Source: Rhodococcus sp. AW25M09
GTDB lineage: Bacteria > Actinomycetota > Actinomycetes > Mycobacteriales > Mycobacteriaceae
Direction: 5' to 3'
DNA: 64,000 bases
NCBI RefSeq assembly: GCF_000333955.1
Contig: NZ_CAPS01000104.1
Span: forward strand, 1-64,000
Shown: piece after piece, positions 44,006 to 53,957 of the stretch
How positions within the stretch are numbered: the first letter of the stretch is position 1
Layout: every line of letters begins with the position of its first letter
Position numbers and translations under genes: made by a program
Notes under the pieces: generated by a model
The model's input: only the letters and a program-made list of their open reading frames with translations
Database searches by the model: none
What the model was told of the DNA's origin: nothing

Positions 44006-45289
44006 CTACTGTCCGATGCGGTCGATGACGAGTGGCCGCAGCTGCGGCGGCGTGGCACCGATCTCCCAACTGGTGTCGAGTGCCTGCTGCGCGTACTCGA
44101 ACCGCTCGGGAGTGTCGGTGTAGAGCGTCGCCAGCCGATCCCCGGCCCGCACTCGATCACCGGGCTTGGCGTGCAGACGCACACCGGCTGCGCTCTGCAC
44201 CGGCTCGCCCTGTCGCTCGCGGCCTGCCCCGAGCCGCCACGCCGCGAGTCCGACGCCCATCGCGTCCAACCCGGTCACGACGCCATCGGTGGTGGCGGTG
44301 AACTCCTGACTCTCACGGGCGGTCGGCAACGCTGCATCGGGATCGCCGCCCTGCGCGGCGATCATCGTCCGCCACCGATCCATCGCCGAACCATCGGCGA
44401 GTTTGTCGGCCGGATCGACGCCCTCGATCCCGGCCGCGGCGAGCATCGTTCGCGCCAACGTGATCGTCAACTCGACGATGTCGGCCGGTCCTCCCCCGGC
44501 GAGCACCTCGACGGACTCCTCCACTTCGAGTGCGTTGCCCGCGGTGAGCCCGAGTGGGGTGTCCATCGCCGTCAGCACCGCCAGAGTGCGCACGCCCGCG
44601 TCGGTTCCGAGCTCGACCATGGCGGTGGCGAGTTCACGTGCGTCCTCGACGCTCTTCATGAACGCACCGGCACCGACCTTGACGTCCAATACCAGCGCGC
44701 CGGTGCCCTCGGCGATCTTCTTGCTCATGATCGAGCTCGCGATCAGTGGAATCGATTCGACGGTCCCGGTGACGTCACGCAGTGCATAGAGCTTCTTGTC
44801 GGCCGGAGCAAGACTGGCACCGGCGGCGCACACGACCGCGCCGACTGCCGGATCGGCCAGGATGCGGTGCATCTGTTCGCCGGTGAGATCCGCTCGCCAC
44901 CCGGGGATCGACTCGAGCTTGTCGAGCGTTCCGCCGGTGTGCCCCAACCCTCGACCCGACAGCTGCGGAACCGCTGCCCCGCACGCGGCGACGAGCGGAG
45001 CCAGCGGCAACGTGATCTTGTCTCCGACACCGCCGGTCGAGTGCTTGTCGACGGTGGGCAGCGGCAGCGAGGAGAAGTCCATCCGGGTGCCCGAGGCGAT
45101 CATCGCGTTCGTCCACGTACTCAATTCCCGACGCGACAGTCCGCGCAACAGAATTGCCATCGCCAACGCCGACATCTGTTCCGGCGCGACGGTTCCGCGA
45201 GTGAACTCCGCGATCACCCACTCGATCTGCTCGTCGTCGAGAACGCGACCGTCGCGCTTGGCGCTGATGATCGATACGGCGTCAGGCAT
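44006..45289 (-). CDS. deoA: Thymidine phosphorylase
   Basis: The 427-residue protein carries the pyrimidine-nucleoside phosphorylase signature SGRGLGHTGGTLDKLE. It also shows DKHSTGGVGDK (phosphate binding), RDVTGTVESIPLIASSIMSKK and a C-terminal domain ending RVRAGDRLATLYTD. It converts thymidine and deoxyuridine with phosphate to the base and deoxyribose-1-phosphate. It starts 8 bases inside the cdd gene, so the two are coupled. The pair is conserved as deoA-cdd in mycobacteria. Confidence 0.95.
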   Translation of the reverse strand: MPDAVSIISAKRDGRVLDDEQIEWVIAEFTRGTVAPEQMSALAMAILLRGLSRRELSTWTNAMIASGTRMDFSSLPLPTVDKHSTGGVGDKITLPLAPLVAACGAAVPQLSGRGLGHTGGTLDKLESIPGWRADLTGEQMHRILADPAVGAVVCAAGASLAPADKKLYALRDVTGTVESIPLIASSIMSKKIAEGTGALVLDVKVGAGAFMKSVEDARELATAMVELGTDAGVRTLAVLTAMDTPLGLTAGNALEVEESVEVLAGGGPADIVELTITLARTMLAAAGIEGVDPADKLADGSAMDRWRTMIAAQGGDPDAALPTARESQEFTATTDGVVTGLDAMGVGLAAWRLGAGRERQGEPVQSAAGVRLHAKPGDRVRAGDRLATLYTDTPERFEYAQQALDTSWEIGATPPQLRPLVIDRIGQ

Positions 45290-45695
45290 GGTCGTTCACG
45301 CGTCCTTCGTCGAGGTTGTCGGGGCCGAATGCATCGGGGAGCAACTCTGCCAGTCGACGCGGTCCCGAGGTGGTGTCGACGAGCAGTTCCGGGCCACCGA
45401 ACTCGAACAGCAACTGCCGGCACCGCCCGCACGGCATCAGGATCTCACGTCGAGAATCGCAGCAGGAGAAGGCCACGAGTGCGCCCCCGCCGGTCGAGTG
45501 CAGGTTCGAGACCAGTCCACACTCGGCGCAGAGCCCCAAACCGTATGAGACATTTTCCACATTGCACCCAGTGACTATTCGATTGTCGTCCACCAGAGCA
45601 GCCGCACCGACCGGAAAGTTCGAGTACGGGGCGTAAGCACGACGCATTGCCTCATGAGCGCTGTCGCGCAACGCATTCCAGTCGATTTCGTCCAT
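45282..45695 (-). CDS. cdd: Cytidine deaminase
   Basis: The 137-residue protein is the tetrameric, zinc-dependent CDA. The first zinc and catalytic Glu are in the CAECGLVS block (about residues 54-61), and the remaining ligands in MPCGRCRQLLFEFG. YSNFPVGAA starts the substrate loop. It turns cytidine and deoxycytidine into uridine forms, which deoA and upp can then process. I chose the ATG at 45695; a GTG two codons upstream is in frame but less likely. The gene is divergent from sdhC, and 265 bases between them hold both promoters. Confidence 0.93.
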   Translation of the reverse strand: MDEIDWNALRDSAHEAMRRAYAPYSNFPVGAAALVDDNRIVTGCNVENVSYGLGLCAECGLVSNLHSTGGGALVAFSCCDSRREILMPCGRCRQLLFEFGGPELLVDTTSGPRRLAELLPDAFGPDNLDEGRVNDHA

Positions 45696-45759
45696 AATCA
45701 CTCATCCAATCATGCTGTCTGAATTGATGCAGAGAACTGCCGGAAACTTCGAGCCCGAA

Positions 45760-45777
45760 TTGGGAAGGCAAACCTAA
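45760..45777. promoter_or_regulatory. Weak IdeR/DtxR-like box in the cdd-sdhC spacer
   Basis: The minus strand reads TTAGGTTTGCCTTCCCAA, which agrees with the iron-repressor consensus half TTAGGTT and shares about 13 of 18 positions overall. It lies about 185 bases before sdhC and 65 before cdd. Iron control of the succinate dehydrogenase operon would make sense, but the match is modest and its distance from sdhC is large. Confidence 0.25.
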
Positions 45778-45960
45778 CACCGAATTTCGTTGCGATACGA
45801 ACCTCGAGTCGAATTAGTTCCGTGTTTCGAATGGGTTTACAGTTTCTTGTAAGCGGCTAGTACAACCAGCACTAGGGCCGAATCGCGACAAATCGAGCCA
45901 GGACAAGACCGGCCACCGGGCTCGACGCGTCCACCAACGACGTTGGAGGCATTGCACTCG

Positions 45961-46371
45961 ATGAGTAGCACGACAGAAGCCGCTCCGGTCAAGGAGCACA
46001 AGCGGTCGCTGTACCGCGGGGATCCGGGCATGTGGTCCTGGGTCCTTCACAGAATCACAGGCGTTCTGGTCTTTTTCTTCTTGTTCGTCCACGTCCTCGA
46101 CACGGCGATGGTTCGGGTCAACCCCGAAACGTACGACGCCATCATCGAGACCTACAAGACCCCTCTCGTCGGCCTGATGGAGCTCGGCCTCGTCGCGGCA
46201 GTGCTGTACCACGCGCTGAACGGCATCCGGGTGATGTTGATCGATTTCTGGTCCAAGGGACCGCAGTACCAGAAGCCGATGCTGTGGGTCATCGGAGTCG
46301 TCTGGCTCGTCGTCATGATCCCCGGTGCGGGACGAATCTTCTACAACATGTTCACGGCGGGTGGTCAGTGA
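45961..46371 (+). CDS. sdhC: Succinate dehydrogenase cytochrome b556 subunit
   Basis: The 136-residue protein has three membrane helices. RSLYRGDPGMWSWVLHRITG starts the family, then VFFFLFVHVLDTAMV with a heme-ligand His, HALNGIRVMLIDFW, and PMLWVIGVVWLVVMIPG. It anchors the enzyme and binds heme and quinone with SdhD. GGAGG is 11 bases before the ATG at 45961, the best start in the frame. The stop overlaps the sdhD start (TGATG), so the subunits are coupled. First gene of sdhCDAB, the respiratory complex II of this organism. Confidence 0.93.
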   Translation: MSSTTEAAPVKEHKRSLYRGDPGMWSWVLHRITGVLVFFFLFVHVLDTAMVRVNPETYDAIIETYKTPLVGLMELGLVAAVLYHALNGIRVMLIDFWSKGPQYQKPMLWVIGVVWLVVMIPGAGRIFYNMFTAGGQ

Positions 46372-46823
46372 TGTCTACGCAGGGTCCCGAGGCCAAGGTC
46401 CTCGGTACGAACTACGACCGTCCGGCCAGCTTGGCCAACCCGCGTTCACCGCGTCGTCAGAGCAAGGGCAACTTCGAGCTCTACGCATGGCTGTTCATGC
46501 GCTTCTCCGGTCTGGCTCTGATCGTGCTCGTACTCGGACACATGTTCATCATGCTGATGCTCGACGACGGTGTGCACCGCATCAACTTCGCATTCGTCGC
46601 CGGTCGCTGGGCCAGCCCGTTCTGGCAGTTCTGGGATCTGACGATGCTGTGGCTCGCTCAGCTGCACGGCGGCAACGGCCTGCGCACGATCATCGCGGAC
46701 TACTCACGCAAGGACACGACGCGGTTCTGGTTGACCACACTGCTGGTGCTGTCGATGATCCTGATCATGGGCGTCGGCACCTACGTCATCTTCACCTTCG
46801 ATCCCAACATCTCGGCGAGCTAA
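46371..46823 (+). CDS. sdhD: Succinate dehydrogenase hydrophobic anchor subunit
   Basis: The 150-residue protein has a soluble N-terminal part and three helices. FELYAWLFMRFSGLALIVLV matches the SdhD start, with GHMFIMLML carrying the second candidate heme-ligand His and a WLAQLHGGNGLRTIIADY loop. The last helix ends YVIFTFDPNIS. It shares the membrane domain with SdhC. It begins on the last base of sdhC, and sdhA starts 16 bases after its stop, with AAGGA before it. Confidence 0.93.
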   Translation: MSTQGPEAKVLGTNYDRPASLANPRSPRRQSKGNFELYAWLFMRFSGLALIVLVLGHMFIMLMLDDGVHRINFAFVAGRWASPFWQFWDLTMLWLAQLHGGNGLRTIIADYSRKDTTRFWLTTLLVLSMILIMGVGTYVIFTFDPNISAS

Positions 46824-46839
46824 GGACACTGACGCTTAC

Positions 46840-48591
<1,752 letters not shown>

Positions 48592-48592
48592 T

Positions 48593-49375
48593 ATGAGTGC
48601 ACCCACCCTGGACAAGAAGTCGAACGAGTCCGATCTGCCACCCGTCCCCGAAGGCGCGGTGATGGTGAACCTCAAGATCGCGCGCTTCAACCCCGAGAGC
48701 GGTGACGGACAGCGCTGGGACACCTTTCAGGTCCCCACCCTGGCCACCGACCGTCTGCTCAACCTGCTGCTGTACGTCAAGGGCTACCTGGACGGCACCC
48801 TGACGTTCCGTCGTTCGTGCGCACACGGCGTCTGCGGCAGCGATGCAATGCGGATCAACGGCGTCAACCGTCTCGCCTGCAAGGTGTTGATGCGCGACAT
48901 GCTTCCCAAGGATTCGTCGAAGACGCTCAACATCACCATCGAGCCCATCAAGGGCTTGCCGGTGGAGAAGGACCTCATCGTCGACATGGAGCCCTTCTTC
49001 GACGCGTTCCGCGCCGTGAAGCCCTTCCTGATGACGACAGGTAACGAGCCGACCCGTGAGCGGATCCAGTCTGCAGCGGACCGCGCCCGATTCGACGACA
49101 CCACAAAATGCATCCTGTGCGCGTGCTGCACCACCTCGTGCCCCGTGTTCTGGAGCGACGGCAGTTACTTCGGCCCCGCCGCAATCGTCAATGCACACCG
49201 GTTCATCTTCGACAGCCGCGACGAGGGTGCAACGGAGCGACTGGACATCCTCAACGATGTCGAGGGTGTGTGGCGGTGCCGCACCACCTTCAACTGCACC
49301 GACGCCTGCCCTCGCGGCATCCAGGTGACCAAGGCAATTCAGGAAGTCAAGCGCGCGCTGCTGTTCGCACGCTGA
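48593..49375 (+). CDS. sdhB: Succinate dehydrogenase iron-sulfur subunit
   Basis: The 260-residue protein has the three iron-sulfur motifs. RRSCAHGVCGSDAMRINGV with the later RLAC carries the [2Fe-2S] site. CILCACCTTSCPVFW and CRTTFNCTDACPRGIQVTKA carry the [4Fe-4S] and [3Fe-4S] sites. The ATG at 48593 comes 1 base after the sdhA stop. A very strong terminator (49388-49429) lies 13 bases after its own stop and ends the operon. Confidence 0.96.
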   Translation: MSAPTLDKKSNESDLPPVPEGAVMVNLKIARFNPESGDGQRWDTFQVPTLATDRLLNLLLYVKGYLDGTLTFRRSCAHGVCGSDAMRINGVNRLACKVLMRDMLPKDSSKTLNITIEPIKGLPVEKDLIVDMEPFFDAFRAVKPFLMTTGNEPTRERIQSAADRARFDDTTKCILCACCTTSCPVFWSDGSYFGPAAIVNAHRFIFDSRDEGATERLDILNDVEGVWRCRTTFNCTDACPRGIQVTKAIQEVKRALLFAR

Positions 49376-49387
49376 CCATCACTGCCG

Positions 49388-49429
49388 ACGGCGAGCGCCC
49401 CTTCGCAGATGCGAAGGGGCGCTCGCCGT
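49388..49429. terminator. 19-bp hairpin between sdhB and the convergent dehydrogenase
   Basis: Left arm 49388-49406 (starting ACGGCGAGCGCCCC), loop AGAT, right arm 49411-49429, perfect over 19 bases. It follows sdhB by 13 bases and is 29 bases from the end of the convergent acyl-CoA dehydrogenase gene. Both transcripts can use it as terminator. Confidence 0.9.
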
Positions 49430-49457
49430 TTCGTGTGTGTGGGACGAACGGGCTGTG

Positions 49458-50663
49458 TCAGACGAATGCGCTGAAGCCCGTGACGCCGCGGCCGACGATC
49501 AGGTTGTTGATCTGTGCCGTTCCCTCGTAGGAGTAGAGCGCCTCGGCGTCGGCGAAGAATCTGATGACGTCGTTCTCGATCAGAATTCCGTTGCCACCCA
49601 TTATCTCTCGGGCCCAACCCACAACTTCGCGCAGTCGCGTCGTGCAGAAGGTCTTCGCGAGCGCCGCGTGCTCGTCGTGATGAATTCCGTTGCCCTGCAA
49701 CTGCGCGACACGGATCGCCATACCGAGCGATGCGGTGATGTTTGCCGTCATGCGCGCGATCAGATCGGAAATGAGCTGGAAGGATGCGATCGGAGCGCCG
49801 AACTGCTCGCGTTCGCGTGCGTAGGCAACGGCTCGCTCGTACGCGCCCATCATGACGCCCACCGCCTGAAACGCCACCCCTCCTCGGGTCAATCGAAGCA
49901 CCTTTGCGGTGTCTGCGAAGGAGTTCGCATCGGCGAGCTTGTTGGCGACCGGGACCCGACAGTTCTCGAGGTGGACGTCCGCGTTCTCCACCGCCCGCAG
50001 CGAGTACTTACCCTCGATCTTGTCGGCCCGGAATCCCTCGAACTCCTTCTCCACCACGAAACCTTTCACCTCGCCGTCGGCCTCGTCCTTGGCGAAGACG
50101 ATGGTCAGGTCTGCAAACGTGGCGTTTCCGATCCAGCGCTTGCTGCCGTTGAGTATCCAGTGGTCGCCGTCGAGGCGGGCCGTGGTCTCCAAGCCGCCCG
50201 CGACATCGGATCCGCCGTGCGGCTCGGACAGTCCGAACGCGCCGATCGTCTCCATCCGGCGCATGGCCGGCAACCACCGCGCACGCTGCTCGTCCGAGCC
50301 GAGGATCGAGATGCTGCTCATCGCCAGCGAGCTGTGCACGCTGAACATGGTTCCCGTCGACGGATCGACGCGCGCGAACTCCATCTCCAGCCAGCCGGTG
50401 AGCAGCTTGCGTGAGGCTTTTCGGTCGTCGAATGCGTAACCGAGGCCGGCGATCTCGAGTTCGGCGATCTGCGGCATCAGATGCACCGGCGAGACGGCCT
50501 TCTCCCAGAATTCGTTGGCCCGCGGCGCTACCTCGTCCTGGAGGAACCGACGAGTGCGCAGCACCACCTCGATTTCGTCGTCGTCGAGCATTCCCTGATA
50601 CCCGAAGAAATCGGATTCGAGAAAGTCCGGTGACAGTGGTCCGAGGGGCTCGTGCTCACTCAT
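49458..50663 (-). CDS. Acyl-CoA dehydrogenase, glutaryl-CoA dehydrogenase-like
   Basis: The 401-residue protein has all acyl-CoA dehydrogenase motifs. AFGLSEPHGGSDVAG and LNGSKRWIGNATFADLTIVFA surround FAD, and the C-terminal YSYEGTAQINNLIVGRGVTG has the catalytic Glu in the position and context of the glutaryl-CoA dehydrogenases, so decarboxylation of a dicarboxylic acyl-CoA is possible. Arg residues for the distal carboxylate cannot be judged here. Compare the atypical dehydrogenase at 9166, which lacks this motif. It starts with an ATG preceded by a GAGCC-type weak site. The ABC ATPase gene lies 83 bases downstream. Confidence 0.85.
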   Translation of the reverse strand: MSEHEPLGPLSPDFLESDFFGYQGMLDDDEIEVVLRTRRFLQDEVAPRANEFWEKAVSPVHLMPQIAELEIAGLGYAFDDRKASRKLLTGWLEMEFARVDPSTGTMFSVHSSLAMSSISILGSDEQRARWLPAMRRMETIGAFGLSEPHGGSDVAGGLETTARLDGDHWILNGSKRWIGNATFADLTIVFAKDEADGEVKGFVVEKEFEGFRADKIEGKYSLRAVENADVHLENCRVPVANKLADANSFADTAKVLRLTRGGVAFQAVGVMMGAYERAVAYAREREQFGAPIASFQLISDLIARMTANITASLGMAIRVAQLQGNGIHHDEHAALAKTFCTTRLREVVGWAREIMGGNGILIENDVIRFFADAEALYSYEGTAQINNLIVGRGVTGFSAFV

Positions 50664-50746
50664 GTTCGGCTCCTTCGTCTGGCGCCTCCGTCGGGCACCG
50701 CTACCGCTCGACTACCCGTCGTGCCTGATTCTCACCCCTCACCGAG

Positions 50747-51562
50747 TCATCGGCCGAGTTCGTGGGTGAGGGTGGCGAGATCCTGGCCACCGGCCATTTC
50801 GGTGGTGAGATCGTCGAGCGTGATGTCGCCGTACGCACGATCGAGCGTCTGACGGCCGCGGTTGAGCAGGACGAAGTGATCTCCGACGAGGAACGCGTGG
50901 TGTGGATTGTGGGTGATGAGCACGACACCGAAGCCCTCTTCCTTGGCTGCGGAAATGTAGCGCAGCACCATCCCCGACTGCTTGACGCCCAGCGCGGCAG
51001 TCGGCTCGTCGAGAATGAGCACGCGGGCACCGAAAAACATGGCGCGGGCAATGGCCACGCACTGCCGCTGTCCGCCGGAGAGGGTGCCGATGGGGGCATC
51101 GACATCGGGCAGATCGATGCCTATCTTGCGAAGTTCGCCGATGGTCGTCGCGCGCATCGCCTCGATGTCGAGCGATTTGAGGATCGTGCCTCTGCGGAGC
51201 TCTTGGCCGAGAAAGAAGTTGCGCCACACCGGCATCAGGGAGACGACGGCGAGGTCCTGGTAGACCGTGGCGATACCCTTGTTCAGCGCATCCTTCGGTG
51301 AGTCGAATGTCGCTGGTTCGCCGTCGACGAGCAACTGGCCTTCGGACTGACGATGCAAGCCGGCCATGATCTTGATCAGGGTGGATTTTCCTGCGCCGTT
51401 GTCGCCCAGCACGCAGGTCACCTCACCGGCACCCACGCGCAGATCGATTCCCTGGAGCGCGACGATGTTGCCGTAGCTCTTGCCCACGCCCCGCAGTTCG
51501 ATCAGTGGCACCGATGTGTCGGAGGAGGATTCGTTGTCAGGCGTTGTGGCGGGGGAAGTCAT
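50747..51562 (-). CDS. Sugar-type ABC transporter ATP-binding protein
   Basis: The 271-residue ATPase carries Walker A GDNGAGKST, Q-loop TVYQDLAVV, signature LSGGQRQCVAIARA and Walker B VLILDEPTAAL followed by the H-loop VLITHNPHHA. It has a single ATPase domain, as in the FrcA/XylG-short type, not the double-domain RbsA. It lies after the permease gene with 3 bases between and completes a three-gene importer with the binding protein. Signature and permease style suggest monosaccharides or cyclic polyols; the actual sugar cannot be named. Confidence 0.88.
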   Translation of the reverse strand: MTSPATTPDNESSSDTSVPLIELRGVGKSYGNIVALQGIDLRVGAGEVTCVLGDNGAGKSTLIKIMAGLHRQSEGQLLVDGEPATFDSPKDALNKGIATVYQDLAVVSLMPVWRNFFLGQELRRGTILKSLDIEAMRATTIGELRKIGIDLPDVDAPIGTLSGGQRQCVAIARAMFFGARVLILDEPTAALGVKQSGMVLRYISAAKEEGFGVVLITHNPHHAFLVGDHFVLLNRGRQTLDRAYGDITLDDLTTEMAGGQDLATLTHELGR

Positions 51563-51565
51563 GGA

Positions 51566-52624
51566 TCACCTTTTCGCCGCGTAAGTGCGGAAGGAGTTGT
51601 TTGCGATCACGGCGAACAGCAACATCGCGCCGAGAAAGAACTTGAACCAGTCGGGGTTCCACCCTGCGTAGACGATGCCCTGATTGGTCATGCCGAAGAT
51701 GAACGCCCCGATGAAAGCGCCGACGGCGGTCCCGTACCCGCCGGTGAGCAGGCATCCGCCGATGACGGCGGCGATGATGTAGAGGAACTCGTTGCCGACA
51801 CCCTGACCGGATTGGACGGTGTCGAAGGCGAACAGCAGATGCATGCCGACGAACCAGGCGCAGAAACCGACGAACATGAACAAGCCGATCTTGACCCTCG
51901 TGACCGGGACGCCGACGGCTCGTGCCGATTCCTGATTGCCACCGACTGCGAAGATCCAGTTGCCGATGCGCGTTCTCATCAACACCCATGTCGCCGCCAG
52001 AGTCAAGACGATCCACCACACGACGGTGATGCGAACGGACACGCCGAACAGCGAGAACGACGACGAGAAGACGGCCTTGGCCGAGTCGAATCCCTCCATG
52101 TCCGAGATGGACGGGGTGGCGACCTGACCGGTGACGAGCTTGGTGACGGCGAGATTGATGCCGGTGAGCATCAGAAACGACGCCAACGTGATCAGGAACG
52201 ACGCAATTCTGGTGCGCATCACCAGATATCCGTTGAACACCCCCACAGACAATGCCAACACCAACGCCAGAACAGAACCGGCCCAGACGTTCAGGTGCAA
52301 GTTGTAGGCCAGCATCGAGGCCATGAGTGAGGAAAAGGTCACCGCCACACCGGTGGAGAGGTCGAATTCACCGCCGATCATCAGCAACGAGACACCGATC
52401 GCCATGATGCCGATGGTCGACGACGCGTACAGCACAGTGGCGAGAGCCTCGGGCGACCGAAACGGCGGTGCGACGATGCAGAAGAAGACGAAAATGACGA
52501 CTGCACCGAAGAGTGCACCGAACTCCGGTCGAATCAGCACACGCTGCAACGGCTTCCGCTTTCCGGTTCGCCCATCCGCGATCGCGGTGCGTTTCGACAG
52601 AGCCGGATCGGCCTGTGTGGACAT
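51566..52624 (-). CDS. Sugar-type ABC transporter permease
   Basis: The 352-residue protein has about ten membrane segments in the RbsC/XylH style: IGVSLLMIGGEFDLSTGVAV near residues 75-95, FLITLASFLMLTGINLAVT, then the EAA-like RAVGVPVTRVKIGLFMFVGF that contacts the ATPase, and GGCLLTGGYGTAVGAFIGAF. Unlike most RbsC proteins it has a 30-residue charged N-terminus. GGAAGGAACATC precedes the ATG at 52624. It lies between the binding protein and ATPase in a normal SBP-permease-ATPase order. Confidence 0.88.
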   Translation of the reverse strand: MSTQADPALSKRTAIADGRTGKRKPLQRVLIRPEFGALFGAVVIFVFFCIVAPPFRSPEALATVLYASSTIGIMAIGVSLLMIGGEFDLSTGVAVTFSSLMASMLAYNLHLNVWAGSVLALVLALSVGVFNGYLVMRTRIASFLITLASFLMLTGINLAVTKLVTGQVATPSISDMEGFDSAKAVFSSSFSLFGVSVRITVVWWIVLTLAATWVLMRTRIGNWIFAVGGNQESARAVGVPVTRVKIGLFMFVGFCAWFVGMHLLFAFDTVQSGQGVGNEFLYIIAAVIGGCLLTGGYGTAVGAFIGAFIFGMTNQGIVYAGWNPDWFKFFLGAMLLFAVIANNSFRTYAAKR

Positions 52625-52653
52625 GATGTTCCTTCCGAGCCGAGGCGATGCAC

Positions 52654-53700
52654 TCAGCGTGTGCCGTTGCGGGCGTACTCGGCGACGGCGTCGATGTTGG
52701 TCGAGTCGATGAACGCGGGACCGGTCAGGACCGGGGTGCCTCCGCCGACGGTGTTGCCGTTGTTGAGATACAGCCACAGCGAGTCGATGGCCAGGTAGCC
52801 CTGCAGGTAAGGCTGCTGATCGATCGCCCATGCGACGTCGCCGGACTCGATCGCGTCGACCAACGCAGCATTGGTGTCGAAGGTGACGACAGTGGCGTCG
52901 CTTCCCGCGTTGTTCGTGGACTGCACGGCAGTCAGGGCGATCGGAGCAGCGAGAGCGATGACGTGATCGATGGTCGGATCCTGCTGCAGCTTGGCGGTGA
53001 TGGTCGCCTCCACGGACGGCATGTCCTTGCTGTTGACGTTCAGGATCTCGGTGCCACCTCCGGTGAAGCCCTGCCTGACACCCGCGCAACGAGCCTCGAG
53101 CGCGACAGCGCCCTGCTCCTGGATGATGCACAGCGTCTTACGTGCGCCGTCCTCGGTGAGCCGCGCACCGGCTGCCTGACCGGCGATGGTTTCGTCCTGG
53201 CCGAAGTATTGCCCAACCCCCATGCCTTTCCAGGAGTCGTAGCCGGAATTGAACGCGACCACAGGGATGCCGGCCGCCGTGGCCGCCTCCACCGAGGGTG
53301 CCATCGCATCGGGCTTGGCCAGGGTGACGGCAATGCCGTCGACCTTGGAATCGATCGCACTCTGGACGAGGTTGGCCTGGTTGGGTGCCTCGGGATCTGC
53401 GGAGTAGCGCAGTTCGATGTTGTCCTTGGCTGCGGCGGCCTCGGCACCCTTGCGCACGAGATCCCAAAAAGTGTCGCCGGGAACCTCGTGCGTAATCATC
53501 GCTACCGTCGCCGACGGCGTGTCGGCGACGCCCGCATTGCTCCCGTCGTCGGACGATCGAGGAGCACCACCGGTACTCGAGCAGGCAGTAAGCGTCAGTG
53601 CGACGACGGCACCGAGCGCGAACACCGCGATCGGCGTGCGGCCCGCCCGGTTCCGGGCTGTACCGAACACGCCGGCGTCGGGCCACTGTCGAAACGTCAT
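52654..53700 (-). CDS. Sugar ABC transporter substrate-binding lipoprotein
   Basis: The 348-residue protein has a signal peptide with a lipobox LTLTAC, predicting lipid attachment at Cys40, then a Ser/Gly linker. The mature part is a type I periplasmic binding fold (ATVAMITHEVPGDTFWDLVR, DGIAVTLAKPDAM, VVAFNSGYD), like ribose/rhizopine binding proteins. I chose the ATG at 53700, with GGGAG 6 bases upstream; a longer frame has no site. Two 17-bp tandem repeats and a palindrome lie in its upstream region (53714-53785), likely regulatory. It is divergent from the carboxypeptidase gene. Confidence 0.88.
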   Translation of the reverse strand: MTFRQWPDAGVFGTARNRAGRTPIAVFALGAVVALTLTACSSTGGAPRSSDDGSNAGVADTPSATVAMITHEVPGDTFWDLVRKGAEAAAAKDNIELRYSADPEAPNQANLVQSAIDSKVDGIAVTLAKPDAMAPSVEAATAAGIPVVAFNSGYDSWKGMGVGQYFGQDETIAGQAAGARLTEDGARKTLCIIQEQGAVALEARCAGVRQGFTGGGTEILNVNSKDMPSVEATITAKLQQDPTIDHVIALAAPIALTAVQSTNNAGSDATVVTFDTNAALVDAIESGDVAWAIDQQPYLQGYLAIDSLWLYLNNGNTVGGGTPVLTGPAFIDSTNIDAVAEYARNGTR

Positions 53701-53713
53701 TGCCACTCCCTCT

Positions 53714-53747
53714 CGGACAACTGTGCCTTTCGGACAACTGTGCCTTT
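53714..53747. repeat. Two perfect 17-bp tandem repeats in the importer leader
   Basis: CGGACAACTGTGCCTTT is present at 53714-53730 and again at 53731-53747, followed by a partial third copy (CGGAC, 53748-53752). The array lies 14 bases upstream of the binding-protein start codon, on the 5' side of its ribosome site. It may be an operator pair or a replication-slippage product. Confidence 0.8.
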
Positions 53748-53770
53748 CGGACCACCGAACGATCTTGGCA

Positions 53771-53785
53771 CGACCGGTCCGGTCG
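53771..53785. promoter_or_regulatory. 15-bp palindrome, candidate sugar-regulator operator
   Basis: CGACCGG, one T, and CCGGTCG form a perfect inverted repeat 71 bases before the binding-protein start. The size and form fit a LacI/GntR/ROK-type operator, yet no regulator gene is adjacent. Confidence 0.4.
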
Positions 53786-53957
53786 ATAGCTCGAAGGTTG
53801 AAATATACGGTGCATACAATTCTCATCGGTTCGCCAGGCCGAGCGCACCCAGTTGGCCGCATTCATCGTCGCAACTGTCGGACCACAGGGGCCGCCGGTC
53901 GGTCGCCAGCGCGAGTCGCCGCATCGACGAGCGCCGCAGCGCCTATGGTGATTCGCG

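Noticed and set aside
42563-45574. Long plus-strand frame across the aminotransferase and deoA/cdd
   Set aside because: Off-frame and antisense to genes with complete motifs.
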